DNA from: VYFG01 sp965221795
Lineage (GTDB): Bacteria > Pseudomonadota > Gammaproteobacteria > Arenicellales > Poriferihabitantaceae
Length of the DNA stretch: 64,000 nt
Assembly (NCBI GenBank): GCA_965221795.1
Contig: OZ244914.1
Location: forward strand, 3,100,001 to 3,164,000
Direction of reading: 5' to 3'
Shown: positions 37,430 to 46,463 of the stretch, piece by piece
Layout of the letters: each line of letters opens with the position of its first letter
Position numbering within the stretch: position 1 is the stretch's first letter
Position numbers and translations under genes: made by a program
Notes under the pieces: model-generated
What the model was told of the DNA's origin: nothing
The model's input: only the letters and a program-made list of their open reading frames with translations
Databases searched by the model: none

Positions 37430-38644
37430 ATGAAAAAGCTGAACAAGCTACTGAGCACAGTAAGCCTGCTGGTTTCCATTTCATTCATAACTTCAACCGC
37501 TTTTGCCGGCACGAAGATTGGTGCGATCTTCGACCTCACTGGTGGGCTCAACATTTACGGTATTCAGCAGAATCAAGCTTTGGAGCTTGCGGTTGAGAAA
37601 ATCAACGCTGATGGCGGATTGCTCGGAGAGTCGGTCGAAGTCGTCACCTATGACGCGCAATCTGAACTGAGTAAATATACACAGTTTGCAAACACTGCGA
37701 TTTTGCGCGACAAGATAGACGCGTTGTTTGCTGGCCTAACCAGTTCCTCGCGAGAAGCTATTCGACCGATTATCCGGAAGGCTAAGATACCCTATTTCTA
37801 CTCTTCGCTCTATGAGGGTGGGGCATGTGACAAATATACGTTTGTTACCGGTTCCTCGGCGTCCCAGCAACTCTCCGTTTTGATCGAATGGGCAATCAAA
37901 AAATATGGCCCGAAGATCTATATTATGGCACCAGACTATAATTTTGGAACGATCTCCGGTCACTGGGTTCATGAATATGCTCAACAAAATGGCGGTAAAG
38001 TTGTGGGTGAGGATTTTTTGGCCCTGACAGTTACCGACTACGCACCGACGATCCAGAAAATACAAGCATCGAAGCCTGACTTCGTTGTAGCGCTTCCAGT
38101 TGGAGCCAATCAAACCGGCTTTCTTGAGCAGTTTGCAGCCGCTGGCCTGAAAGACTCGATTGGCGTTGTTTCCACCAACTACGGCTCGGGTAATCAACAG
38201 GTTGTTGTATCGCCAGCCGCTGGTCAAGGCCTTATTGCTAATCAAGGCTATTTTCAGCATGTTGAAGGGGAAGCGAATGTTGCCTTCGTGCAAGCATGGC
38301 AAAAAAAGTACGGTAGTGACATTCCGATTGTTTCGGTTGCTGTTGATGTTTGGAATGCTGTCAATCTGTGGGCACTTGCTGTTAAACGGGCTGGCACTGC
38401 CGAGACCGATGCTGTCATTGCGGCGTTAGAAAGTGGCCTGAGCTTCGACGCTCCGAATGGTCACGTCAAGCTGGCACCTGCCTCGCACCATCTCGAACAA
38501 AACATCTATATCGTCGAAGGCGATAATAATCATGGCTTCAACACTATTCAAACGTTTGAAGCTGTACCGGCGAGTTACGAGAATCAGGTATGCGACCTGA
38601 TTGCCAACCCTGATCTCGCAGAGCACTTTACTCCCGCAAACTAG
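37430..38644 (+). CDS. Amide/urea-type ABC transporter substrate-binding protein
   Basis: The 404-residue periplasmic protein has a signal peptide (residues 1-24, ending TAFA-GT). Its fold is type I, as in AmiC, FmdD and the urea-binding UrtA: IGAIFDLTGGLNIYGIQQNQ, ALELAVEKINADGGLLG and SSREAIRPIIRKAKIPYFYS. ATG 37430 has an AGGGGA nine bases upstream. It heads an operon with Liv-type permeases, ATPases and an amidase, so the ligand is most likely a short amide; the exact amide is not determined. A stable hairpin follows its stop codon, which would favour its overproduction relative to the permease. Confidence 0.85.
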   Translation: MKKLNKLLSTVSLLVSISFITSTAFAGTKIGAIFDLTGGLNIYGIQQNQALELAVEKINADGGLLGESVEVVTYDAQSELSKYTQFANTAILRDKIDALFAGLTSSSREAIRPIIRKAKIPYFYSSLYEGGACDKYTFVTGSSASQQLSVLIEWAIKKYGPKIYIMAPDYNFGTISGHWVHEYAQQNGGKVVGEDFLALTVTDYAPTIQKIQASKPDFVVALPVGANQTGFLEQFAAAGLKDSIGVVSTNYGSGNQQVVVSPAAGQGLIANQGYFQHVEGEANVAFVQAWQKKYGSDIPIVSVAVDVWNAVNLWALAVKRAGTAETDAVIAALESGLSFDAPNGHVKLAPASHHLEQNIYIVEGDNNHGFNTIQTFEAVPASYENQVCDLIANPDLAEHFTPAN

Positions 38645-38655
38645 TCCGAGAAACC

Positions 38656-38679
38656 CGCACACCTATAAATAGGTGTGCG
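38656..38679 (+). terminator. Hairpin after the amide-binding-protein gene
   Basis: CGCACACCTAT (38656-38666) pairs perfectly with ATAGGTGTGCG (38669-38679) around AA. There is no T run afterwards, so it is more likely an mRNA-stability or partial attenuation element than a full terminator. It lies 12 bases after the binding-protein stop and 20 before the permease start. Confidence 0.55.
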
Positions 38680-38698
38680 CTTGTCGGGAGAAAAATGT

Positions 38699-39565
38699 AT
38701 GGAATTCGATTATCTGGCAACGGTTCTGCTGTCTTCACTTTCTAGTGCCTCAATATTATTGATTGCAACTATCGGCCTTGCTGTCGTCTTCGGGCTGATG
38801 GGGGTGATCAATCTCGCTCATGGCGAGTTCTTGATGATTGGAGCATATGCGGCACTAACCGCAACACAATTGGGCGTCCCCTATATTTTGGCAATTCCAA
38901 TTGCGGTTCTCGTCACAATGACTATCGGAGCAATCGTCGAGGTTCTGGTCATCCGCAGGTTGTACGGTCGGATTTTCGATACGATGCTCGCCACCTGGGG
39001 CTTGAGCATCGCATTCTATCAGCTCGCGGTTTTCATCTTCGGTACCGTCACGCCTGGTATCGGGATGCCGGATAAAAGCATCAAAATTGGGAGTTACAGC
39101 CTGGCAGTCTATCCCTTGCTGATGATCGGTGTGGCAATCCTGATGAGTGTCTTTATCTATTTCCTGATGACTCGCACTGTCTATGGAAGAAAGGCGCGCG
39201 CGTCAATCCAGGAACCGGAGATGGCGGAAGCAATTGGTATTGAATCTTCACGCATTAATACTATGACATTCTCCATTGGATGCGGCCTTGCGGGTTTTGC
39301 AGGTGCCATTCTGCTTCCGATGACTCCCGCAACGCCATCAATGGGTTTTGCCTTTGTCATCAAGGCATTCCTGACCGTGGTGGTAGCTGGACCGGTGACA
39401 ATCACTGGAAGCGCTTTGACTGCCATCGGCTTGGGCGGGGGTGCATCAATCACAGCGAGCTTCCTTACCTCTGTCGCAGGTGATGTCTTTTTCTTCGTCA
39501 TCACAGCAATCTTCCTATGGCTATTTCCACTCGGCATTTCAGCTAAGTGGCGAAAGAAAATATGA
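38699..39565 (+). CDS. LivH-type ABC permease (amide uptake)
   Basis: The 288-residue protein is a branched-chain-amino-acid-type inner-membrane permease. It shows GLMGVINLAHGEFLMIGAYA near residue 34, the standard LivH signature, and the cytoplasmic loop GRKARASIQEPEMAEAIGIE near 165 that contacts the ATPases. About eight hydrophobic segments are evident. ATG 38699 has a GGGAG eight bases upstream and follows the hairpin. Its TGA overlaps the ATG of the next gene (ATGA at 39562-39565). Confidence 0.88.
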   Translation: MEFDYLATVLLSSLSSASILLIATIGLAVVFGLMGVINLAHGEFLMIGAYAALTATQLGVPYILAIPIAVLVTMTIGAIVEVLVIRRLYGRIFDTMLATWGLSIAFYQLAVFIFGTVTPGIGMPDKSIKIGSYSLAVYPLLMIGVAILMSVFIYFLMTRTVYGRKARASIQEPEMAEAIGIESSRINTMTFSIGCGLAGFAGAILLPMTPATPSMGFAFVIKAFLTVVVAGPVTITGSALTAIGLGGGASITASFLTSVAGDVFFFVITAIFLWLFPLGISAKWRKKI

Positions 39566-41394
39566 GCGGAGCACTCATGAAGCTTTCTCAAACGCTCTAT
39601 CAATATTCTGGTCTCGTCTTGCCAGCGATCACCATCATATTGGTGCTCACATTTTCTGGGTTGATTGATCCGTATCTATCTTACGTTGCCACATCCTGGG
39701 TTATCTTTGGACTTTTGGGACTTAGTCTCGACATCGTCTGGGGCCGCGGTGGTCTTTTGAGCCTCGGTCAGACCGCTTTTTTTGGCCTCGGCGGTTACTT
39801 TGGCAGTATTGCTGCCATCAATATGTCGATTATGACAGGCAACACTCTAATCTGGAGCTTGCCCATCGGGGCCTTGTTTGGATGTCTGTTTGCACTCATG
39901 ATTGGCTGGATTATCTTCTATGCTCGCATGGGTCCACTGCAGAGCACTATTTTATCGTACACCTTTACGCTCTTGCTTTGGGCGATCATGCAGTCATTCA
40001 AAGCCGATGTAGGGACGGCTGTAATTGGTGGCGATAATGGTATGTCCAATATTCCCGGCATGGTGCTTGAATTTGGCGAGAAGGCAGAGGCACTGGATCC
40101 AACCGATGGGTTCATTGTCACGGTAATTATTGCAGCCTTGATCTATTTCTTCACCCGTTGGCTCCACCAAAGCACCTTTGGGCATGTAATCGATTGTGTA
40201 CGATTGGATAGCCAGAAAACCGAACTATTGGGCTATGATGTCCGTAAATATCAACTTTTGAATTTTGGCTATGCTGGCGCAGTTGCAGGTATCGCTGGTG
40301 CATTGTTCGGTGCTTGGGCCAACTATCTTAATCCGTCTATCTTTTCCGTTCAGGAAGCTCTACTGGTGCCGATTTATGTGCTCGTTGGCGGTGTCGGTAC
40401 CTTAGCAGGTCCCTTTGTTGGGGCACTCACAGTTGGCGGTCTGTCTTTCTATCTTGGCAGCGGGGTGGTTGGTGGTCAAACGACATTAATTCTCGGTCTT
40501 GTCCTCGTCGTCCTTGTAATGTTCTTAAGGAGCGGGATTCTGGGTACTATCGATGTGATCTGGAGCAAGACATTGCCGGATCCAAATGATGCGGCAAGAG
40601 ACACGAGCAAGGTCAAGATCGACATTGAAGTTCTGGAGAGCATTCTCACTGACGTAGCGCAACAGACCGAAACTGCTAAAAGACTTGAAACACAGGCACT
40701 GGTCAAGCAATTTGGCGGTGTAATTCCGGTCGACAAAGTGTCTTTGACCTTTGAGCCCGGACAACCATTTTCTCTTATCGGGCCGAACGGAGCCGGCAAA
40801 AGTTCATTTCTAAAGACTTGCGTCGGGGTTTATCCACCCGATGCCGGACAGGTATTGATTGGTCAGCAAGACGTGACAAAAGTACCTATTTGCGACCGAG
40901 TGCACCTCGGTATGGGGGTTAAAAACCAGAAACCCCAAGTATTTGGTGACCTGCCTGTAATGCAGAACCTCTGGATCGCCGCCTATTCGCGAACCCAAGA
41001 TCGATCAAAAGCAAGGGAAATCAGCGAAAAGATTTCGCATATGCTGGGTCTTGACCAGCAGGCACAGGCACAAGCATCTGCTCTATCCCATGGCAAACAA
41101 CAATGGCTTGATATAGGGATGGTGCTTTGTCTAGCGCCGCGCGTTTTGTTTCTGGATGAACCAGCTGCTGGAATGACCAACGAAGAAACCCGCGAACTTT
41201 CGAAACTCTTACGCATTCTTGCCAAGCGTACGACAGTGATCGTGATTGAGCACGATATGGAGTTCGTTCGTACTTTGGAAGGGCATGTCACAGTTCTTCA
41301 TCAGGGTGAGGTATTCGCTGAAGGCAACATCAGTATGCTTCGAGAAGATGATCGCATTCTCGACATTTATTTGGGGAGGCATGTCCATGTTTAG
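39562..41394 (+). CDS. LivM-LivG fusion: permease joined to ABC ATPase
   Basis: The 610-residue protein joins two Liv components. Residues 1-340 are a LivM permease with GLSLDIVWGRGGLLSLGQTA near 45 and the loop LLGYDVRKYQLLNFGYAGAV near 220. Residues 375-610 are an ABC ATPase with Walker A GPNGAGKSS near 407, signature LSHGKQQWLDIG near 510 and Walker B RVLFLDEPAAGMT near 533, then VIVIEHDMEFV. The fusion replaces the separate livM and livG genes. ATG 39562 overlaps the previous stop. The next gene, livF-type, overlaps its end by 8 bases. Confidence 0.88.
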   Translation: MSGALMKLSQTLYQYSGLVLPAITIILVLTFSGLIDPYLSYVATSWVIFGLLGLSLDIVWGRGGLLSLGQTAFFGLGGYFGSIAAINMSIMTGNTLIWSLPIGALFGCLFALMIGWIIFYARMGPLQSTILSYTFTLLLWAIMQSFKADVGTAVIGGDNGMSNIPGMVLEFGEKAEALDPTDGFIVTVIIAALIYFFTRWLHQSTFGHVIDCVRLDSQKTELLGYDVRKYQLLNFGYAGAVAGIAGALFGAWANYLNPSIFSVQEALLVPIYVLVGGVGTLAGPFVGALTVGGLSFYLGSGVVGGQTTLILGLVLVVLVMFLRSGILGTIDVIWSKTLPDPNDAARDTSKVKIDIEVLESILTDVAQQTETAKRLETQALVKQFGGVIPVDKVSLTFEPGQPFSLIGPNGAGKSSFLKTCVGVYPPDAGQVLIGQQDVTKVPICDRVHLGMGVKNQKPQVFGDLPVMQNLWIAAYSRTQDRSKAREISEKISHMLGLDQQAQAQASALSHGKQQWLDIGMVLCLAPRVLFLDEPAAGMTNEETRELSKLLRILAKRTTVIVIEHDMEFVRTLEGHVTVLHQGEVFAEGNISMLREDDRILDIYLGRHVHV

Positions 41395-42085
41395 GATCAA
41401 GAATGCCACTGGCGGTTATGGTAAAACAGTTATTATCCGAGATATATCGATTGAGGTAACAGGTGGTGAAATCGTCGCTTTGCTGGGTAGAAATGGCGTC
41501 GGAAAATCGACCTTGATCCGTTATGCCACTGGACTCATTCCAGCGATGGAAGGTCAGGTCGAAATTGATGGTAAGCAGGCTCCAGCCAGTTCTGCAAAAC
41601 GCGCCCGTCTGGGACTTGGCTATGTACCACAGGGCCGGTTCGTGTTCCCACGCATGACGGTATCGGAAAACATTGCCGTTGCAGCGGAGTCAAATGGTCA
41701 TAACGGCAAGCATGCTATCGAACAAGCCATAGGTGACTTTCCTTTGTTAAAGCCGAAAATCAATGATCTTGCGGGCGGGTTATCGGGTGGTCAGCAGCAG
41801 GTTCTCTCTCTCGCACGCGCACTCGCAATTGTGCCACGAATTCTGTTGCTCGATGAACCGACTGAAGGTGTCCAACCATCGATAATCGATGAGATTGCCG
41901 GCATTCTGAAGCGTATCAATCAGGAACGCGGCATTGCCATCTTGGTCGCTGAGCAGAATCTTGATTTCTGTCTGTCCCTCGCAGAGCGAGCTTACGTCAT
42001 GGAAAAGGGGTCCATACGGTTGGAAACCAATCGCGAAAACCTACTGGCGGACAAACCCCTTCAACAGCAATTGCTAGGAGTCTGA
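41387..42085 (+). CDS. LivF-type ABC transporter ATPase
   Basis: The 232-residue ATPase completes the amide importer. It shows Walker A GRNGVGKSTL near residue 37, LGYVPQGRFVFPRMTVSENI, the signature LSGGQQQVLSLARAL near 135 and Walker B ILLLDEPTEGVQP near 156. ATG 41387 is preferred over 41381: the GGAGG at 41375-41379 is seven bases from 41387 but only one base from 41381. The start overlaps the end of the LivM-LivG gene. Confidence 0.92.
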   Translation: MFRIKNATGGYGKTVIIRDISIEVTGGEIVALLGRNGVGKSTLIRYATGLIPAMEGQVEIDGKQAPASSAKRARLGLGYVPQGRFVFPRMTVSENIAVAAESNGHNGKHAIEQAIGDFPLLKPKINDLAGGLSGGQQQVLSLARALAIVPRILLLDEPTEGVQPSIIDEIAGILKRINQERGIAILVAEQNLDFCLSLAERAYVMEKGSIRLETNRENLLADKPLQQQLLGV

Positions 42086-42086
42086 C

Positions 42087-42287
42087 ATGAATGAAATCAC
42101 AGTGCGGACCATCAATCAGAAAAATAGAATCAAAAAAACTCTGAAAAGCATCCGTAAGGGCTTAGCGCGTTACCCAGATGGAAAATCATCTGAACCTATT
42201 CACATCTTTATGCCGAAAGTGCTTGATGCAAAATCATCCGAGCCTATTCACATCTTTCTGCCGAAGGTTCTTGATGAAAAATCTTGA
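42087..42287 (+). CDS. Small basic protein with 16-residue tandem repeat
   Basis: The 66-residue protein begins with a lysine/arginine-rich stretch (QKNRIKKTLKSIRKGLARYP) and then has two tandem units KSSEPIHIFMPKVLDA and KSSEPIHIFLPKVLDE, followed by KS. The DNA shows the same as a 48-base tandem repeat beginning at 42183 and 42231. It starts one base after the LivF stop and overlaps the amidase start by 14 bases, so it is probably translated with them. It has no resemblance that I recognise, including to the small partners of AtzE or GatA. It might be a partner or a leader-like regulator. Confidence 0.55.
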   Translation: MNEITVRTINQKNRIKKTLKSIRKGLARYPDGKSSEPIHIFMPKVLDAKSSEPIHIFLPKVLDEKS

Positions 42288-43638
42288 AAGACTTTCGGAT
42301 CAGATTGCCGCCTTAACTAGAGGTGAGTGGACAGCTTGCTCCTTGGCTGAGGCCGCTTTGGACCTTGCTGAAGACAAGGCGGGCTTGAATGCCTTCGTTG
42401 CGCTTGATCGGTCAGTAGTTATGGATCAGGCCAAGGCATCGACACAACGCAGGCGGCAACGGGTGCCGCTTAGTCCAATTGATGGCATTCCAATTGCGGT
42501 CAAAGACAATTATCTGACCACGGATTATCCGACAACTGCCTGTTCAAAGGCATTGCCTTCGGAGCCATGTGGTGTTGATGCAACCATAGTTGCACGGCTA
42601 CGTGACGCCGGAGCCGTTATTTTCGGTAAAACCAATATGCATGAGTGGGCCTATGGGGCGACGAACTCTACATCAACCATTGGCCCCACTTGCAATCCTC
42701 ATAACGAAAACCATATTTCTGGCGGCAGCTCCGGTGGATCAGGTGTTGCGGTTGCCGCCAGAATAGTTTCAGTTGCTCTTGGAAGCGATACGGGTGGCTC
42801 CGTGCGCATCCCATCTTCTGCCTGCGGTATTTATGGCTTCAAGCCAAGCTACGGCCGTGCGTCTCGACACGGTGTGTTGCCTCTCAGTTGGTCTTTGGAT
42901 GCACCAGGTCCGATTGCCCAATCGCTTGAGGACATCACGCTCCTTCTTCCGTATTTCATTGGGCCTGATCCTCAGGATCCCACGACTGCCGCCGCATTAC
43001 CAATGGGGGAATTACCTGAAGTAGTCGATCCAAAATTAATAAATTTGGTTGGTGAAGGACTCGAACGCTCAGAAGAAGTCGGTGAAGCAATCAATAATGC
43101 TTTGGCAAAATTGGAAGGAAATGTGTTGAACTACGAGATACATGATATCTCCAGTTTTTTTTCGGCTTGGGAGGTAATCCTCCACTGCGAAGCATCCGCA
43201 TACCATGCCCAACAGTATTGCAAAAACCCTTACCTTTATACTGATGTAACCCGTACGCATCTTGAGGTCGGTATGCAAATCTCTGGCGTGGAGCTACTAA
43301 AGGCTCAATGCATCAGGGCCTCTTTCCTCTCCCTGCTGTTGATTGATTTGCCGGAATGGGATGTTCTCGTATTGCCAACACTCCCAGTGACGGCACCACG
43401 AATCGATCAAGACTGGCAAGAATTCGGTGGTCGCCGAGTTACCACGCAAGACAGCATGACATGGTTCTGTTGGCTCGGTAACCTTGCTGGACTTCCCTGC
43501 ATAACGCTTCCGCTGGCGTATTCGCAAACTGGCTTACCCATAGGCATAATGTTGATGGGAAAACCGGGAGAGGACGAACGGTTGTTGTCGATTGCACAGT
43601 GGTTTGAAAACAGAGTAAAAGAGAGCGGATCGACATGA
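42274..43638 (+). CDS. Amidase-signature-family amidohydrolase
   Basis: The 454-residue enzyme has the Ser-cisSer-Lys triad of the amidase signature family: K77 in IPIAVKDNYL, the cis-Ser S152 in ISGGSSGGSG and the nucleophile S176 in GSDTGGSVRIPSS; spacings match GatA. It hydrolyses an amide to acid and ammonia in the cytoplasm. The real amide is unknown, but the gene neighbours suggest a small amide imported by the operon's transporter. ATG 42274 is chosen because the upstream reading frame is antisense-like repeat DNA of the small gene; CCGAAGG provides the ribosome site. Its TGA overlaps the AmiC-like gene (ATGA). Confidence 0.88.
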   Translation: MKNLERLSDQIAALTRGEWTACSLAEAALDLAEDKAGLNAFVALDRSVVMDQAKASTQRRRQRVPLSPIDGIPIAVKDNYLTTDYPTTACSKALPSEPCGVDATIVARLRDAGAVIFGKTNMHEWAYGATNSTSTIGPTCNPHNENHISGGSSGGSGVAVAARIVSVALGSDTGGSVRIPSSACGIYGFKPSYGRASRHGVLPLSWSLDAPGPIAQSLEDITLLLPYFIGPDPQDPTTAAALPMGELPEVVDPKLINLVGEGLERSEEVGEAINNALAKLEGNVLNYEIHDISSFFSAWEVILHCEASAYHAQQYCKNPYLYTDVTRTHLEVGMQISGVELLKAQCIRASFLSLLLIDLPEWDVLVLPTLPVTAPRIDQDWQEFGGRRVTTQDSMTWFCWLGNLAGLPCITLPLAYSQTGLPIGIMLMGKPGEDERLLSIAQWFENRVKESGST

Positions 43639-44771
43639 GAGAAAATCCCCTAAAAATAGGCGTTCTTTTCTCTCGCACTGGACCAATGTCGGTCTCAGAA
43701 ATTGCACATATTCAAGGTGTTCTCTTAGCTTGTGAAGAAATCAATTTTGATGGCGGTATATCAGGCCACAAACTGGATCCGATTCTGTTAAATCCAGAAG
43801 GTCATGACGCACGTTATTCTGAGCTTGCGGCCGAACTGCTGATCGAACATCGAGTGCTAGCCATATTCGGGTGTTGTCTTTCAAGCAGCCGGAAAGCAGT
43901 TCTACCAGTGGTGGAAAGATTTAACGGCATTCTGTTCTACCCCTCTGTCTATGAAGGTTTTGAATACTCACCAAATGTCATCTACGGCGGTGCTGTTCCT
44001 AACCAGTCGGTTCTACCGCTTCTGGATTACATTTTCACTCATCATGGAAAGAGAATTGCTCTCGTTGGTTCGGACACTCTCTATGCCCGTGAGGTGAACA
44101 GTATCATCAATGAATTTTTACAGGAGAGCGGCGGCCATGTGGAAGAGGAAACCTATTTCCCGTTTGGTACAGACGGAAATCGATTTACGTCATTGCTGAA
44201 ACATCTTGGAGATACAGATATTGATGTAATCGTATCTACAGTCGTCGGTAATGACAGTGTTACGCTCTACGATAGCTTCCTAGAAGCTGGGCTCTCCAGT
44301 AGTGAACTGCCGATAGCGTCGCTGACGACGACGGAATCCGAGCTAGCAAAGATCCAGTTGGAAGCAAGGGCTGGACATTTGTCCGTTTCTGCGTATTTTG
44401 GAGGCTTGAGCGGCCCTGCTAATGACCGATTTGTCAAGGCGTTTCAGGCAAAGTTCGGCAAGAAAGTTATACCGGGTGTATATAGTGAAGTGTGCTACAC
44501 GCAGGTGAAAATGTTTGCAGATGCTTTGCGTCTTTGTAGAGAACCAGATACAGATGCCATACTGAAAGCTTTGTCAGGGCTTGTTTCCAAAACCCCAGGC
44601 GGTGATGTTTTCCTAGATACGGAAACCAACCATCTCACATTGCAGCCCTATATCGGACGCACTAATCCTGATGGCAGTTTCAGCATCGTCTGGAGAGGGG
44701 CCAACGTCATCGCGCCAGATCCGTATTTAGTTGCTTACGATCGAACTGTGAATAACCGGATGATCGGATGA
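43635..44771 (+). CDS. amiC: AmiC-like amide sensor (cytoplasmic)
   Basis: The 378-residue protein belongs to the type I periplasmic-binding fold but lacks a signal peptide, as does AmiC, the cytoplasmic sensor of the aliphatic amidase operon of Pseudomonas. It has IGVLFSRTGPMSVSEIAHIQ at the start, FGCCLSSSRKAVLPVVERFN and FYPSVYEGFEYSPNVIYGGA near residue 112. AmiC holds the ANTAR protein AmiR inactive and releases it when amide binds. ATG 43635 overlaps the amidase stop, and its own stop overlaps the AmiR-like start. Co-translation of the sensor with its target fits the model. Confidence 0.85.
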   Translation: MRENPLKIGVLFSRTGPMSVSEIAHIQGVLLACEEINFDGGISGHKLDPILLNPEGHDARYSELAAELLIEHRVLAIFGCCLSSSRKAVLPVVERFNGILFYPSVYEGFEYSPNVIYGGAVPNQSVLPLLDYIFTHHGKRIALVGSDTLYAREVNSIINEFLQESGGHVEEETYFPFGTDGNRFTSLLKHLGDTDIDVIVSTVVGNDSVTLYDSFLEAGLSSSELPIASLTTTESELAKIQLEARAGHLSVSAYFGGLSGPANDRFVKAFQAKFGKKVIPGVYSEVCYTQVKMFADALRLCREPDTDAILKALSGLVSKTPGGDVFLDTETNHLTLQPYIGRTNPDGSFSIVWRGANVIAPDPYLVAYDRTVNNRMIG

Positions 44772-45367
44772 ATGGACAACTTCAGATCGAAGATGAAAAC
44801 TTACTGCGCCGCTTGAGGCGCATGCGGGTGTTTGTAATTCATCCAGATGATGCTGAACGGGAGATGTTCTTGACACACTTAAAACGGATTGGATGCCGGG
44901 TCGACAGCGTATGGCCAGCACCGGTCATTCTCCCTGACTACGTCGATGTTGTACTGTTTCTCGTCAACCGTATTCATGACAAGGGAGCGATCTCATGGAT
45001 GGCATCCAGCGAAACTATTGCAAAAATCGCCATCATTAATTTTGAGACCCCACAAATCCTCGCTGAACTTGAGCGACTGAATGTTCACGGCGTGCTTTCA
45101 AAGCCGATCAGAAGTTTTGGCGTTCTTGCAGCCATGACCACTGCCATTAGTCTGGCTAGGCATGAAACTCGTCTTAGGCACCGCATCAATTCTCTCGACA
45201 AGACACTCAAAGCAAGGCGGACGATTGAAAAGGCCGTCGAAATTCTCGCTCAGAATCGTTCGATATCTGAGCAAGAAGCCTACAAGCGGATTCGCGAGAA
45301 ATCAATGAACTCCAAGAAGAGCATAGCGATCATTGCTGATGCGATCGTATCTTCGGAGGGAGTGTAG
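44768..45367 (+). CDS. amiR: AmiR-like ANTAR transcription antiterminator
   Basis: The 199-residue protein has an N-terminal pseudo-receiver domain (RMRVFVIHPDDAEREMFLTH, without the usual phosphorylation pocket), a coiled coil near residue 130 (LARHETRLRHRINSLDKTLK) and a C-terminal ANTAR RNA-binding domain (RRTIEKAVEILAQNRSISEQ, then EAYKRIREKSMNSKKSIAII). ANTAR proteins bind paired hexaloop hairpins and prevent termination. The operon's own leader has such a hairpin arrangement. It ends the operon. Confidence 0.85.
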   Translation: MNGQLQIEDENLLRRLRRMRVFVIHPDDAEREMFLTHLKRIGCRVDSVWPAPVILPDYVDVVLFLVNRIHDKGAISWMASSETIAKIAIINFETPQILAELERLNVHGVLSKPIRSFGVLAAMTTAISLARHETRLRHRINSLDKTLKARRTIEKAVEILAQNRSISEQEAYKRIREKSMNSKKSIAIIADAIVSSEGV

Positions 45368-45384
45368 ATATATTGATTCGATAC

Positions 45385-45413
45385 AATCTTCAATACTCTT
45401 CACCCTGAAGATT
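45385..45413. terminator. Inverted repeat after the amide operon
   Basis: AATCTTCA (45385-45392) pairs with TGAAGATT (45406-45413) around 13 bases, 18 bases after the AmiR-like stop. No long T run follows, so it is only a weak terminator candidate between convergent genes. Confidence 0.35.
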
Positions 45414-45516
45414 TCCCGAGTCGACAGGCATTCTCATGTGCCCAGCCAGTCCTGTCCAGACTCATGCAACGAAAAGAGGGAGTGACGGCTCGCCTGTAGC
45501 ACCATCAACCAATGAA

Positions 45517-46206
45517 TCATTTTTGATTTCGTCCATAACGTTCGCGACGTTGCTGCTTTTGGGTAATTCGATCTTTCTCTGCTAAGGAATGTTCAACACT
45601 TTCCAGCCACTTCACACACCAATTCATCATTTCACTGTCAGAAATGCGCGAAACAACTTGACCGAATTCAAGGCAACATTGTTCAACAGGATCCAGAACA
45701 CTCAAGGAACTGTCATTTGAGTTGTCAAATATTTCCAACTGATCAAACAGATCAACGGTTCGACGCAAATTCGACAATGAATATTTATAGCGTTCAGGAA
45801 TAATTTTTGGGTCAACATAGTGTCCTGTATTCTCCTGAACGCGACGCACCACCCTTTCAATATTAATCTCGGGTGACTTGGTCCCTATATAGATGCCCTC
45901 GATTCGATATTCCGCCTGTTTTGCCTGGGCAACGCGCTCGCGACCTGGACGACCGGAATAGGTACTTTCGATTCCGTAGCTCACCCTGTCAAGCATTGCC
46001 TTGGCAACTTCGTTGTTAACAATTTCAGCAGTTCTTTTCCGAGCATCAATGCTGTTCCAATCACCGATTCCGCCTGCCACCGAATCCTGATCAAAGTAAC
46101 GCTCAGGCAATATGTCGTAATTTGCCCTTTTCCATGCACTTTTTCCAGCGCCATTGCAACCCATCACGATAGTGAATACGGGGCGATTGTCAAGCTGATC
46201 AGCCAT
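45517..46206 (-). CDS. Zeta-toxin-like P-loop kinase
   Basis: The 229-residue protein has a Walker A MGCNGAGKS at residues 15-23 and LPERYFDQDSVAGG shortly after, followed by GIESTYSGRPGRERVAQAKQ, the pattern of zeta-toxin-family kinases. It ends in a basic tail. Zeta toxins phosphorylate UDP-activated cell-wall sugars and are neutralised by a small epsilon-type partner. Here ATG 46206 follows a possible 63-residue frame. The arrangement is that of a toxin-antitoxin pair, but neither toxicity nor substrate is shown. Confidence 0.65.
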   Translation of the reverse strand: MADQLDNRPVFTIVMGCNGAGKSAWKRANYDILPERYFDQDSVAGGIGDWNSIDARKRTAEIVNNEVAKAMLDRVSYGIESTYSGRPGRERVAQAKQAEYRIEGIYIGTKSPEINIERVVRRVQENTGHYVDPKIIPERYKYSLSNLRRTVDLFDQLEIFDNSNDSSLSVLDPVEQCCLEFGQVVSRISDSEMMNWCVKWLESVEHSLAEKDRITQKQQRRERYGRNQK

Positions 46207-46271
46207 GAATCTTTGTAGTATCGACCAGGAATGCCTGCTTTGGATTATCACGGACCGTCATTTTGAAGAAT

Positions 46272-46463
46272 TCAGGTCGGTATCTTTGATAGCGTCTTAT
46301 TTTTCTCAATGCCAAACTTGAAAAAATACAAGGCCACCTTGCATGCAAATTCATATTTCTGCTTCCGGGTTGGCGTTATATAACTCCCCTTTTTTTCTCC
46401 ATCACTGCAACCGTTTCTTCTTGGCCGGATATTGGCTAACTGCCTGCGCAAGGTTTTTGTCAA
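46272..46463 (-). CDS. Small ORF upstream of the zeta-like gene, possible antitoxin
   Basis: The frame encodes up to 63 residues ending KQKYEFACKVALYFFKFGIE. It overlaps the end of the nuclease-like gene in another frame and ends 65 bases before the zeta-like start. The C-terminal part (after TPTRKQKYEF) looks like real protein with an amphipathic helix; the N-terminal part may be read-through of the neighbour. It could be the antitoxin or simply an overlap artefact. Confidence 0.3.
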   Translation of the reverse strand: MTKTLRRQLANIRPRRNGCSDGEKKGSYITPTRKQKYEFACKVALYFFKFGIEKNKTLSKIPT

